Position numbers and translations under genes: made by a program. The notes under the pieces were generated by a model. It made no database searches, was not told where the DNA came from, and saw nothing but the letters and a program-made list of their open reading frames with translations. From Leishmania martiniquensis (taxonomy: Eukaryota; Euglenozoa; Kinetoplastea; Trypanosomatida; Trypanosomatidae), in the NCBI RefSeq assembly GCF_017916325.1, contig NC_090143.1:310001-374000 (forward strand): 64,000 nt of DNA. Reading direction: 5' to 3'. Positions 10,509 to 20,640 of the stretch are shown in pieces. How positions within the stretch are numbered: the stretch's first letter is position 1; every line of letters begins with the position of its first letter.

Positions 10509-10899
10509 GCGGCGCGCCTGTCGCCTCCGCTGGCCTCCCCTCTCTGCTCGTATGCTCGTATGTGTGTGTGTGTGTGTGTGTATGTATGTGTGCATGCGAG
10601 CAGACGGCACATGCGCACCCGCCGTGCGGCCCCACCTGCCGGCTCATCACTCTCCTCTCTGGTGTCTCCGCTGCCGCCTCTCTCACGCGTCCCCCTTCCT
10701 CCCCCTCCGCCGCGCCTTTCCACGCGTCCACGCACACACCGCAACCACGATAGCCGCCTGCCAAGGCCCCACACCCGTCTCCTTCGCTCGCACCGACCTG
10801 CCTCCCTCTCCCCCGTCTCCTGCTCCTTCCATCTGCCACCCTTCCCGGTACACCTCTCTTCTCGAGACCACCCCTCTCCCAGCTGAGCTTTTTTCACCA

Positions 10900-11427
10900 A
10901 TGGCGTGCACCCTTGGCGCTGTTGTCTACGCGATCCTTCAGTTCATCGCGTTCCTCTTCGTGCTGGTGGGGACGCCGATCGACATGTTCCGCGAGAAGGG
11001 TCTCGGGGTTCTCGGCAACACGCCGTGCACGACTCTATGGGGCTTTAAGTTGCAGTGCTACAGCACTACCTACGACGCTACGGTAGCTCAGCAGTGGGTC
11101 CAGTGTGACCGTCGCCTTAGGATCTTCCGCGCTGCTGAGTCGTTCGCCATCATCTCCATCTTCGTGTACGGCCTGGCGTCTCTCTTCGGCTTCATTGTCC
11201 TGTGCTGCTTCGATGTGTTGCGCTGGGCCTGCCTCGCGCTCAACATTATTGGAATCGTCACGCTGGCCATCGTCTGGGTGGCCATGGTGGTGACCTACTA
11301 TAAGGATGACAATCTCAACTGTGCACGGCTGAAGAACAGTTCGAACTATGGTGCCGGCTTCGCTCTGTTTCTGGCAGCGTGGATCCTCGATATTATCAAC
11401 ATCGTCTTTCTTTCACTCCCCTACTAG
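10900..11427 (+). CDS. Delta-amastin, copy 5
   Basis: A 175-residue amastin starting MACTLGAVVYAILQF. Membrane segments two to four are the same as in copies 1-3, while the loops are distinct: REKGLGVL at 31-38, YDATVAQQWVQCDRRLRI in the first loop and NLNCARLKNSSN in the third. The signature reads CTTLWGFKLQC, with Thr at the second position where a hydrophobic residue is usual. The 70 nt before the ATG differ from the other leaders (CAGCTGAGCTTTTTTCACCA), so the splice acceptor context also differs. It ends LPY rather than LPC. Followed by a type-A flank and a full 524-nt element. Confidence 0.96.
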   Translation: MACTLGAVVYAILQFIAFLFVLVGTPIDMFREKGLGVLGNTPCTTLWGFKLQCYSTTYDATVAQQWVQCDRRLRIFRAAESFAIISIFVYGLASLFGFIVLCCFDVLRWACLALNIIGIVTLAIVWVAMVVTYYKDDNLNCARLKNSSNYGAGFALFLAAWILDIINIVFLSLPY

Positions 11428-11829
11428 CTCCGGGATCTCTGGTGGGCGTCGAGTGCCGCCACCATTAGGCGCGGCATGGGCAGCGGGTGAGCGGCCGAAG
11501 GCGACCGTCGTGCAAGCGGCGGGTTCTTGGCGCGCGTGCGCTCCGCTGTCCTCTCGCGCGTCCCTGCGGACTGTGCGGATGCTGTCTCAGCCGCGTCGGG
11601 CGGTGTGGCGCGCGCAGTGCCCACGTCGAGTGATCGTTTCGTCGCGTCGCTCTCTTTTCCTCTCTGACTGACTTCTCATGTCTGTTACTCTCCGTCTGTG
11701 TGTGTATCGCCTCTCTTTGGCTTGCGGCGTCACCCAATGTGCTCTCTGCCCTCGGCCCCCTCCCCCTCTCCTGCGCGTTGTCTTCTCTCTTCGATGTTTT
11801 CGTTGCTGAGTGACACCACTGCAGCGTGC

Positions 11830-12353
11830 GCACGAGCCGGGTGCGGGGTCCCTCGGGGCCCTGTCCCGAGGCTGGCCAGCTCCCTCCTGGCGCCCCTGCG
11901 GCGTGCACCTGGGCCGACCCCCAATCACGCACATCCCACAGGCGCCGCCGCCCCCGCCCTCGAGCGAGGAGGCTGGGCGCAGCATGCATCCGAGGAAGCG
12001 TCGTCGACGGGCAGGAAGGGCCCGTGAGCCGCGCGGACCGGTGCACGGGCAGGCGGCCCGTCCTGGGCAACAGGGATGCAGGCGTGGTGCGGCAGTGATG
12101 CGGGGGCGGACCGTGGTGTGCGTCTGTGCGCCGCCGCCTCCACCACGGCGGGGGGGGCACGCCGAAGTATATTTTTCTGTTCCTCCGACAGAGGGCGGAG
12201 TCTGTGTGTCTGTCCGTGTGTGTGTGCCTCTCCTCTTGCTTCTCCTCCTCTCCGTGCTTTTTCTGTTTCGCACGACGCCTTCCTGTGCGTGCGTGTGTGC
12301 TTCTGAGCTTTACTGTCCGACTCGTCTACGCCCAGACCGGCACCGACTGCCGG
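11830..12353 (+). repeat. SIDER-like 3' UTR element, copy d
   Basis: Fourth full 524-nt element, after amastin copy 5. It has one visible change from copies a and b (GAGCGAGGAGG for GAGCGGGGAGG). Confidence 0.6.
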
Positions 12354-12824
12354 TGATGCGGCATGCGATGCTCTCTGCCCTGTGCTCCGTGCTGCGCCCC
12401 GTCCCGCCCCTGTGGCGCCTCCGTCTCCTCCTCGCTGCCGCTGCGGCGCGCCTGTCGCCTCCGCTGGCCTCCCCTCTCTGCTCGTATGCTCGTATGTGTG
12501 TGTGTGTGTGTGTGTATGTATGTGTGCATGCGAGCAGACGGCACATGCGCACCCGCCGTGCGGCCCCACCTGCCGGCTCATCACTCTCCTCTCTGGTGCC
12601 TCCGCTGCCGCCTCTCTCACGCGTCCCCCTTCCTCCCCCTCCGCCGCGCCTTTCCACGCGTCCACGCACACACCGCAACCACGATAGCCGCCTGCCAAGG
12701 CCCCACACCCGTCTCCTTCGCTCGCACCGACCTGCCTCCCTCTCCCCCGTCTCCTGTGCATCTTATCTCCCTCGACCGCACACAGTACGTCTGTCTCTCT
12801 TTCTCAGCTCAGTGCGCTGCGGCA

Positions 12825-13391
12825 ATGGCGTACAGACCCGGTGACTTCATTTATGCGTTCCTCCAGCTCGCTGTGCTGCTCTGCTTGCTGGTGGCGACGC
12901 CGAGCGTCTTGTTCGTTCCCAGAAACGGAACGGGGTCTCCCAAGGAGCCATGCATGACGATGTGGGGCTTTCAGCGGGAGTGCGGCAGTCTTCCGCACGA
13001 ATTTGAGGTAGAGGAACTGTTCAACAACTGCCCGTACTTTAAACATTTTTTTTTCGTCATGGAGGCGTTTGCCCTTCTCTCCATCTTTGGCGCCTGCGCT
13101 GCATTCGCATTCGGCGTCGCGCTCCTCTTCTGCCGTAACGGCTTCCGCTGGGTGTGCCTCGTGCTGAACATCATCGGCATCATCACCATCGCCGTCGTCT
13201 GGGGCACCGCGATGAATCTTTTACGCAAGAACGACTTGCCGCGGTGCTCGAGAATGGACACTCCTCTGGGCTTTGGCTTTGCCTTCTCTCTCCTCGTGGC
13301 GGCCTGGGTGCTGAACCTCGTCAACATCGGCTTCTTGTTGCTCCCGTGCAAGGTGGGGGCCACCTCTCCGATCCCGAAGTCCTCACCATAG
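12825..13391 (+). CDS. Amastin, copy 6 (divergent, C-terminal tail)
   Basis: A 188-residue, strongly divergent amastin starting MAYRPGDFIYAFLQL. The four-span layout is kept and the signature is recognisable as CMTMWGFQREC, but most residues differ from copies 1-5. After the last membrane segment (ends LLLPC) it has a 13-residue tail, KVGATSPIPKSSP, resembling in length and start the tail of copy 8. The start ATG follows an AG acceptor region that keeps CTCAGCTCAGTGCGCTGC. Its proximal 3' flank (13392-13615) is unique in the array, with a CCCACCCACCCACCACC tract. Such divergence usually marks an older duplicate that is not homogenised with its neighbours. Confidence 0.95.
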   Translation: MAYRPGDFIYAFLQLAVLLCLLVATPSVLFVPRNGTGSPKEPCMTMWGFQRECGSLPHEFEVEELFNNCPYFKHFFFVMEAFALLSIFGACAAFAFGVALLFCRNGFRWVCLVLNIIGIITIAVVWGTAMNLLRKNDLPRCSRMDTPLGFGFAFSLLVAAWVLNLVNIGFLLLPCKVGATSPIPKSSP

Positions 13392-13751
13392 GTAATATAA
13401 GGAGTGGCGGATGAGTGGCCGAGGGCAGCGGGCGTGCAAGCAGCGGGCTCTCGATGCTGCCTTGTCCAGGTATCTCGCTCTGCCGTCTATGCCCCACTGG
13501 TGCGCGCGTGTCCGGCGCCGCCCACCTGCTATCGAGGCGGTGCGACGGTGCCCTCACACACCCCAGCGCGCACCGCCTCTCCCCCCACCCACCCACCACC
13601 ACCACCCCTTGCCTGCTTTTCCCTGTGCTTCATCTTTGGCTTTCTATTGTTGGCGTGCCCAACGGCTCCGCTGCACCGTACGCACACGCCCTCAGTGTGG
13701 GGAGGCTCCACCACGTCTTGGCGACTGCGGCAGCTGAGAGGGCAGCGCCGC

Positions 13752-14275
13752 GCACGAGCCGGGTGCGGGGTCCCTCGGGGCCCTGTCCCGAGGCTGGCCA
13801 GCTCCCTCCTGGCGCCCCTGCGGCGTGCACCTGGGCCGACCCCCAATCACGCACATCCCACAGGCGCCGCCGCCCCCGCCCTCGAGCGGGGAGGCTGGGC
13901 GCAGCATGCATCCGAGGAAGCGTCGTCGACGGGCAGGAAGGGCCCGTGAGCCGCGCGGACCGGTGCACGGGCAGGCGGCCCGTCCTGGGCAACAGGGATG
14001 CAGGCGTGGTGCGGCAGTGATGCGGGGGCGGACCGTGGTGTGCGTCTGTGCGCCGCCGCCTCCACCACGGCGGGGGGGGCACGCCGAAGTATATTTTTCT
14101 GTTCCTCCGACAGAGGGCGGAGTCTGTGTGTCTGTCCGTGTGTGTGTGCCTCTCCTCTTGCTTCTCCTCCTCTCCGTGCTTTTTCTGTTTCGCACGACGC
14201 CTTCCTGTGCGTGCGTGTGTGCTTCTGAGCTTTACTGTCCGACTCGTCTACGCCCAGACCGGCACCGACTGCCGG
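13752..14275 (+). repeat. SIDER-like 3' UTR element, copy e
   Basis: Fifth full 524-nt element, after amastin copy 6. It is preceded by the CTTTGGCTTTCTATTGTTGG module as after copies 3 and 4. Confidence 0.6.
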
Positions 14276-14766
14276 TGATGCGGCATGCGATGCTCTCTGC
14301 CCTGTGCTCCGTGCTGCGCCCCGTCCCGCCCCTGTGGCGCCTCCGTCTCCTCCTCGCTGCCGCTGCGGCGCGCCTGTCGCCTCCGCTGGCCTCCCCTCTC
14401 TGCTCGTATGCTCGTATGTGTGTGTGTGTGTGTGTGTATGTATGTGTGCATGCGAGCAGACGGCACATGCGCACCCGCCGTGCGGCCCCACCTGCCGGCT
14501 CATCACTCTCCTCTCTGGTGCCTCCGCTGCCGCCTCTCTCACGCGTCCCCCTTCCTCCCCCTCCGCCGCGCCTTTCCACGCGTCCACGCACACACCGCAA
14601 CCACGATAGCCGCCTGCCAAGGCCCCACACCCGTCTCCTTCGCTCGCACCGACCTGCCTCCCTCTCCCCCGTCTCCTGCTCCTTCCATCTGCCACACCTC
14701 CTCCTGTGCACCTTTTCTCCCCCGTCTGCACACAGTTCTTCTTCCTCAGCTCAGTGCGCTGCGACA

Positions 14767-15294
14767 ATGGCGTGCAGGCTCGGCAGTATTCTCTACGCGA
14801 TCTTTCAGTTCATCGCGTTCCTCTGCGTTCTGGTGGCGACGCCGATCGACATGTTCCGAAGGAAAGACGGCGGCATAGTCGGCAACACGCCTTGCCTGAC
14901 ACTGTGGGGCATGAAGGAGCGATGCTACAGCACGACGTACAACGTCGGGATCGCCGACGTGTGGAGCAAGTGCCCGACGCGACTCATGCTGTTCCGCGCT
15001 AGTGAAGTGCTTGCAGTCGTCTCCATCGCTCTGTACGGCCTGGCGTCTCTCTTCGGCTTCATTGTCCTGTGCTCCTGCGCCTGCCTCCGCTGGATGTGCC
15101 TGGTGCTCAACCTTCTCGGCATCGTCACGCTGGCCATCGTCTTGGCGGCCATGGTGGCGTCCTACCTCAAGGATGACACGATGGACTGCCCGAGGCTGAT
15201 CCTAAACTTCCACTTCGGTGCCGGCTTCGCTCTGTTTCTGGCAGCGTGGATCCTGGACATCATCAACGTCGTCTTCCTGATGATCCCCTGCTAG
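14767..15294 (+). CDS. Delta-amastin, copy 7
   Basis: A 175-residue amastin starting MACRLGSILYAIFQF. The signature is CLTLWGMKERC. The first loop has RRKDGGIV at 31-38 and YNVGIADVWSKCPTRLML; the third loop has DTMDCPRLILNF. Unlike copies 1-3 and 5, the second and third membrane segments also vary (LAVVSIALYGL, CLRWMCLVLNLLG). Followed by a type-A flank and a full 524-nt element. Confidence 0.97.
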   Translation: MACRLGSILYAIFQFIAFLCVLVATPIDMFRRKDGGIVGNTPCLTLWGMKERCYSTTYNVGIADVWSKCPTRLMLFRASEVLAVVSIALYGLASLFGFIVLCSCACLRWMCLVLNLLGIVTLAIVLAAMVASYLKDDTMDCPRLILNFHFGAGFALFLAAWILDIINVVFLMIPC

Positions 15295-15696
15295 CTCCGG
15301 GATCTCTGGTGAGCGTCGAGTGCCGCCACCATTAGGCGCGGCATGGGCAGCGGGTGAGCGGCCGAAGGCGACCGTCGTGCAAGCGGCGGGTTCTTGGCGC
15401 GCGTGCGCTCCGCTGTCCTCTCGCGCGTCCCTGCGGACTGTGCGGATGCTGTCTCAGCCGCGTCGGGCGGTGTGGCGCGCGCAGTGCCCACGTCGAGTGA
15501 TCGTTTCGTCGCGTCGCTCTCTTTTCCTCTCTGACTGACTTCTCATGTCTGTTACTCTCCGTCTGTGTGTGTATCGCCTCTCTTTGGCTTGCGGCGTCAC
15601 CCAATGTGCTCTCTGCCCTCGGCCCCCTCCCCCTCTCCTGCGCGTTGTCTTCTCTCTTCGATGTTTTCGTTGCTGAGTGACACCACTGCAGCGTGC

Positions 15697-16220
15697 GCAC
15701 GAGCCGGGTGCGGGGTCCCTCGGGGCCCTGTCCCGAGGCTGGCCAGCTCCCTCCTGGCGCCCCTGCGGCGTGCACCTGGGCCGACCCCCAATCACGCACA
15801 TCCCACAGGCGCCGCCGCCCCCGCCCTCGAGCGGGGAGGCTGGGCGCAGCATGCATCCGAGGAAGCGTCGTCGACGGGCAGGAAGGGCCCGTGAGCCGCG
15901 CGGACCGGTGCACGGGCAGGCGGCCCGTCCTGGGCAACAGGGATGCAGGCGTGGTGCGGCAGTGATGCGGGGGCGGACCGTGGTGTGCGTCTGTGCGCCG
16001 CCGCCTCCACCACGGCGGGGGGGGCACGCCGAAGTATATTTTTCTGTTCCTCCGACAGAGGGCGGAGTCTGTGTGTCTGTCCGTGTGTGTGTGCCTCTCC
16101 TCTTGCTTCTCCTCCTCTCCGTGCTTTTTCTGTTTCGCACGACGCCTTCCTGTGCGTGCGTGTGTGCTTCTGAGCTTTACTGTCCGACTCGTCTACGCCC
16201 AGACCGGCACCGACTGCCGG
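15697..16220 (+). repeat. SIDER-like 3' UTR element, copy f
   Basis: Sixth and last full 524-nt element, after amastin copy 7. By eye it is identical to copies a and b. Confidence 0.6.
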
Positions 16221-16711
16221 TGATGCGGCATGCGATGCTCTCTGCCCTGTGCTCCGTGCTGCGCCCCGTCCCGCCCCTGTGGCGCCTCCGTCTCCTCCTC
16301 GCTGCCGCTGCGGCGCGCCTGTCGCCTCCGCTGGCCTCCCCTCTCTGCTCGTATGCTCGTATGTGTGTGTGTGTGTGTGTGTATGTATGTGTGCATGCGA
16401 GCAGACGGCACATGCGCACCCGCCGTGCGGCCCCACCTGCCGGCTCATCACTCTCCTCTCTGGTGCCTCCGCTGCCGCCTCTCTCACGCGTCCCCCTTCC
16501 TCCCCCTCCGCCGCGCCTTTCCACGCGTCCACGCACACACCGCAACCACGATAGCCGCCTGCCAAGGCCCCACACCCGTCTCCTTCGCTCGCACCGACCT
16601 GCCTCCCTCTCCCCCGTCTCCTGCTCCTTCCATCTGCCACACCTCCTCCTGTGCACCTTTTCTCCCCCGTCTGCACACAGTTCTTCTTCCTCAGCTCAGT
16701 GCGCTGCGACA

Positions 16712-17278
16712 ATGGCGTGCCGAGTCGGTGGAATCATTTATGTTATTTTAGAGTTCATCGCGTTCCTCTTCGTGCTGGTGGCGACGCCGATCGACATGTT
16801 TGATGCAAAAATCGCTGGTATACGTGGGCGTCCGCCTTGCCTGACGCTGTTTGGGCTGAAGAGGAGCTGCAGCGACACAGGTTACTGGGTGAGGACGGAG
16901 GAGCTGTGGGGGAACTGCACAGTTCATCGAAACATTTTCCGGGCTGGTGCGGCGCTCGCCATCATTTCTATTTTGGTTTGCTTTGCTGCTTTTCTGCTGG
17001 GGATCGTCGCGCTTCTCTGCATGGACGGCTGTCGATGGGTCTGCCTGCTGCTGAGCATCCTGAGCATCGGCACCATCGGCGCCGTTTGGGTGCTGATGTC
17101 GGTCAGCTACCACATGGATGACTTTCTGCGTTGTATGCGAGTGGCGTTTGTCCTCGACTTCAGCGCCGGCTTCGCGCTCTTCGTGGTCGCTTGGGTCATC
17201 AGTATTGCGAACATTGTCTTTATACTCCTTCCATGCCAGGTTGGGGCCAACCGCGTGACCGCCAAACCGTTACCATAG
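16712..17278 (+). CDS. Amastin, copy 8 (mosaic, C-terminal tail)
   Basis: A 188-residue amastin. The first 89 nt (to base 16800) are identical to copy 1 (MACRVGGIIYVILEF start), after which the gene diverges sharply: the first loop is DAKIAGIRGRPP, the signature CLTLFGLKRSC, and membrane segments two to four differ from all other copies. It ends LLPC plus a 13-residue tail, QVGANRVTAKPLP, as in copy 6. The abrupt change inside the gene points to gene conversion or unequal crossover at the 5' end. It has a type-B 3' flank and no 524-nt element, so its mRNA should be regulated differently from most of the array. Confidence 0.96.
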   Translation: MACRVGGIIYVILEFIAFLFVLVATPIDMFDAKIAGIRGRPPCLTLFGLKRSCSDTGYWVRTEELWGNCTVHRNIFRAGAALAIISILVCFAAFLLGIVALLCMDGCRWVCLLLSILSIGTIGAVWVLMSVSYHMDDFLRCMRVAFVLDFSAGFALFVVAWVISIANIVFILLPCQVGANRVTAKPLP

Positions 17279-17306
17279 GCTCGGTGTGTCCACAGCGGAC
17301 GGACCG

Positions 17307-17685
17307 AGGATAGCGGGCGTGCAAGCAGCGGCCCCGCAGTGCTGCCCTCACACACACACACACAAACGCACTTATACAGCGCGTATCCGCGGCCGCTACC
17401 CTCGCTCCGACCTTCGTGGCGGGTCTCTGTACCTTTGCTGTATTGCTCCCGGCGCATCTGTGCTCCGCTGTCCTCCCTCCGCGCCTGCGACTGGCCCTCT
17501 CGCGCGTCCCTGCGGACTGTGCGGATGCTGTCTCAGCCGCGTCGGGCGGTGTGGCGCGCGCAGTGCCCACGTCGAGTGATCGTTTCGTCGCGTCGCTCTC
17601 TTTTCCTCTCTGACTGACTTCTCATGTCTTTTCCTCTCTCCCTCTCTCCCTCTGTCTGTGTGTCGCCCCCCTTCGGCCCGCGGCG
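17307..17685 (+). repeat. Type-B amastin 3' flank (after copy 8)
   Basis: Second instance of the module at 9880-10256, with one extra CA unit. Identity ends at 17685 (GCGGCG), marking the right end of the amastin array. Confidence 0.7.
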
Positions 17686-18779
17686 GAGTCGTGGAAGATA
17701 TAAAAAAAGGGGGCGTTGGGGGTTATTTTGCTTTCCGTTTGTGATTTGTTTTTTTCTTTGGAGGGGGGGGACGTACTCAGTCCTTTCGCTTCTTCTCCGT
17801 TTTTTCAGTCTCATCGGTATGAGCAGTGAGGGCAAGCGGTGAGGGGGGACTAAGGGGGAGGGAGGAGGAGAAGCCCCCCATGCTCTCGCTACAGCCAATG
17901 TGTCGATGAGGGGACCCAGCGCCCTTCTACGTGACTTGAGTCCAAGCAAGCGATGACCGCCCCGATCGCTTCTGTGTTGGTTCCCTTTCTGAGCCGATCC
18001 GTCTCCCAAGGTGACGAAAGGGAGTCCTTCCCCCCACCACACGCACACACACCGCCCTGCTGCCAAGGAGAACGTCGAGCGAGGAACGGTCTCTGGTGGT
18101 GGGGCTGTGGCTCACTGATGGGTGGCGTTGGGGTACCCCGCCACCGTGATGGTGTGCGTGTCAAGCGAAGGGGGGCTCAGGGAGACAATAGGCGCGGCGG
18201 TGGAGAGGATCGCTCGAGGCCCGGGGCCTTACATTGATGTGACGGCGTCGATGGAGTGTCTTTATGGCGTGCCGGCGGCTTTCTCACCCCCGCCCGTCCT
18301 CTCTCTCTCTCTTTCCTCTGCACCTCTCGAATCTGCGCCCTGCTTGCCCTGTTGGCATCTCTCAGCTGATGTCCCGTGCATATCCGCTCCTCTTCTCCAC
18401 TCTCTACCGGTCTGCGTGCCCCACGTCCCGCATGTCCCCCGCTCTTCGCCACACGGAGAGGTCATACGGACCTTTTTGAAGAGTCATGTAGAAGGGGGCA
18501 GAACGAAAAAAAAAGACGGCGATGGGGAGCGGTGCATCCAGCGGCTCACCCGCATCACAGAAACACACACACACGCTCACAGTCCTCCGGGCTGCTTGCG
18601 TTCGGCTTCAAGGCTTCCCCAAGCCACCTCGTCTCCCTCCCGGGCGCGTGCTCAGCCTCCCACCACTCGTGTGGTCGCCTCTGATGCACAGCAAAGCAGG
18701 CGAGGCGTTTACCCCCGACGCTGCCGGTCGGGGCGGTTGTGGGCGTTTCGATTGCTGGTGACGTGACCCCACGCCCCAT
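17686..18779 (+). other. Unique region right of the amastin array
   Basis: No convincing gene. It contains A- and G-runs (GATATAAAAAAAGGGGG at 17697-17713), a poly-G run near 17765, and a C/T-rich tract near 18290-18330. Frames on both strands are short and lack coding character. Confidence 0.5.
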
Positions 18780-20640
18780 TGCTGAAAGGCGCCGGAGCAG
18801 TCATGCGACCGATCCTTTTTGCCGCATCGATCGGCTTCACGGGTGGCCTCCCTTCGCTCTCTGCCTCGTGGACGTGGATGCAGGCATCATCGCCACCACC
18901 CCTTCACACACTGACGAGTCGTTCAATGTCCGCGTCGCCGACGAGCCTGCGAAGGAGTTGTGTAGCCGCGGTCACGACGCTATTTCGACCAGTGATAGTG
19001 GTGGGCGGGGCCATCCGTACCCGTCGCAGGGCGAGCGACCTCTTTCGGCGGAGCGCCGCCCTAAGCCCCTCCGACATCTGCCGCCGCTGTCGTCTTGTCA
19101 TCTTAATTTTTCGTTCGAGGATGACATCCATTGTTGGTCTGCAGCGCACTGCCCAGAAGCTTGCAGGCCGGCGCATAGGCGCTACCTTCGTGCAGGCACG
19201 TCTGCCGCCCAACCCCTTATGCGAAGGAAAGCCTCAACGTGAGCGTCCCTTTCACGGAAAGGGTGCTCGCGAGCCTACCCTCCACGATGTGTCGACTGCC
19301 CTTCACAGAACTTATGCGGTCACCTCGCTGCGTTTCGCCAGCGGTGACCTATCCCACGGGCAAACGTTCCTATGGGAGCCCATCCATTAGCTGGCTTGTT
19401 GGCACGAAGCAGCGACACCTGGTCTACTGCCACTGCCCTGCCGGGCTCATCTACCGTGGCCTCACGCTCCCCACCAACGTCAGCATCACCGACTGCACCC
19501 AAGTCCGCATCAATGGTGCGCGGCTCGCCTTCACCACCGTCTGGGAATCCTCCTCAGGCTTCCTCTTTGCCGTCTTCATCAACCAGAGCCTCGAAGGCGC
19601 CGACCCGCTTATCATGTCCAACAACTGGGGCCAGCAGTCGGTGCAAGGCGACGCGGTATTTCCCCCCAGCCCCGAGCCCACCGCCTACCTCAGCTCCCGC
19701 AACGTCACGCACCCACTCATGCGCGAGGCACTCAAGCACGTCGACCTCTCGCGCATGCAGGGCCCCGGCCATAAGCAGGTCGTGGACTTCCGCTTCAACG
19801 GCGCGCACTCCATCATCACTGCATGGGCCTACACATCGCCCCGCGGTCTGACGCTGCCACTGGTGTACGTCAGCTCGCACGATGTCGTCGCTGGGCCCTA
19901 CCTGCGGCTGCGCGACACCATAAACGGCGTCCTCGCGGCCACCATCGTGCTCGTCAGCTTTGTCTTCTGGGTCTTTGTGCGGCTGTACTTCGTGGCACCG
20001 CTGCTCGAGATCACGCGGCTCCTGGACCGCAGCGTGCAGCGAGGTGCTCGTGCGCTGTACCACGCCGGGAAGCACGGCATCGGTGCCCTGGCGGAGGTGC
20101 GCGCGCTCGGCAACGCGCACAACGCCGCCATGCGCCAGCTGCGCGAGGTCGACGCCTTTGTTCCCGAAGCCGTGCGTCAGGAGCTGCGCCGCGGCACCGT
20201 GCACACGACCCCCACATTGTCCTTAAGGGCCACAGTGCCCGGTCCGAATGTCGTCACGGTGTCGTCCCACTCCAGAGCCGCACGCCTCGCACGCCACCTC
20301 TCCACCGTCGTCTACATCACGATACGGCCACCACACCCGCTGCCAGGGTCGTCGCACCACACCGGCACCACACCAGCACCGCCATTGCGCTGCCCATTCC
20401 CAGCCAGCGCCTGGTGGCCGTGGTGGAGCGCATTGGCGTGCGCGTGGCCATGACCGAGGAGACCGCCGCGCGCGTGCGCGGAGGCGATGGCGATGGCAGC
20501 ATGCGACTGTCGCGTCGCAGCCGAGAAGAGTCGAGGGCGATGTGTACACGTCGTTGGGTAGCAGCGCGGGATGCGCACCACCGCGGCGCTGATGGTGAGG
20601 CAGGGGTCGATTCTTGGAGAGACATGGAGGGCCGCTGAGG
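18780..20640 (+). pseudogene. Degenerate membrane sensor (cyclase-like family?)
   Basis: A decayed gene. The best-preserved part (about 19290-20260) encodes an extracellular sensor-like region with CHCPAGLIYRGLTLP and GPYLRLRDTINGV, one strong membrane segment (LAATIVLVSFVFWVFVRLYF, about 19935-19994), a juxtamembrane helix like a HAMP linker (LLEITRLLDRS) and FVPEAVRQELRRG. Downstream, VVYITIR appears in the same frame, but IGVRVAMTEETAARVRGG (about 20430-20480) is in another frame. Upstream, SIVGLQRTAQKLAGRR (about 19130-19175) is also in a different frame. At least two frameshifts are therefore needed to read it through. The layout recalls trypanosomatid two-pass sensors with a C-terminal nucleotidyl-cyclase-like domain; that family call is inference without alignment. 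End points are approximate. Confidence 0.6.

Larger units (their letters stand above)
2986..17685 (+). repeat. Tandem amastin gene array, eight units
   Basis: Eight amastin genes in head-to-tail orientation start at 3478, 5419, 7352, 9285, 10900, 12825, 14767 and 16712, giving unit lengths of 1941, 1933, 1933, 1615, 1925, 1942 and 1945 nt. The left boundary of repetition is the GCCGGTGATGCGG sequence at 2986. The right boundary is at 17685, where the last 3' flank stops matching the flank after the fourth gene. Units 1 and 2 are nearly identical outside the first 15 codons; for example the flanks differ by one base at 4034/5975 (gtgccgcc against gtgtcgcc). No tuzin gene lies between the amastins here. 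Confidence 0.95.
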
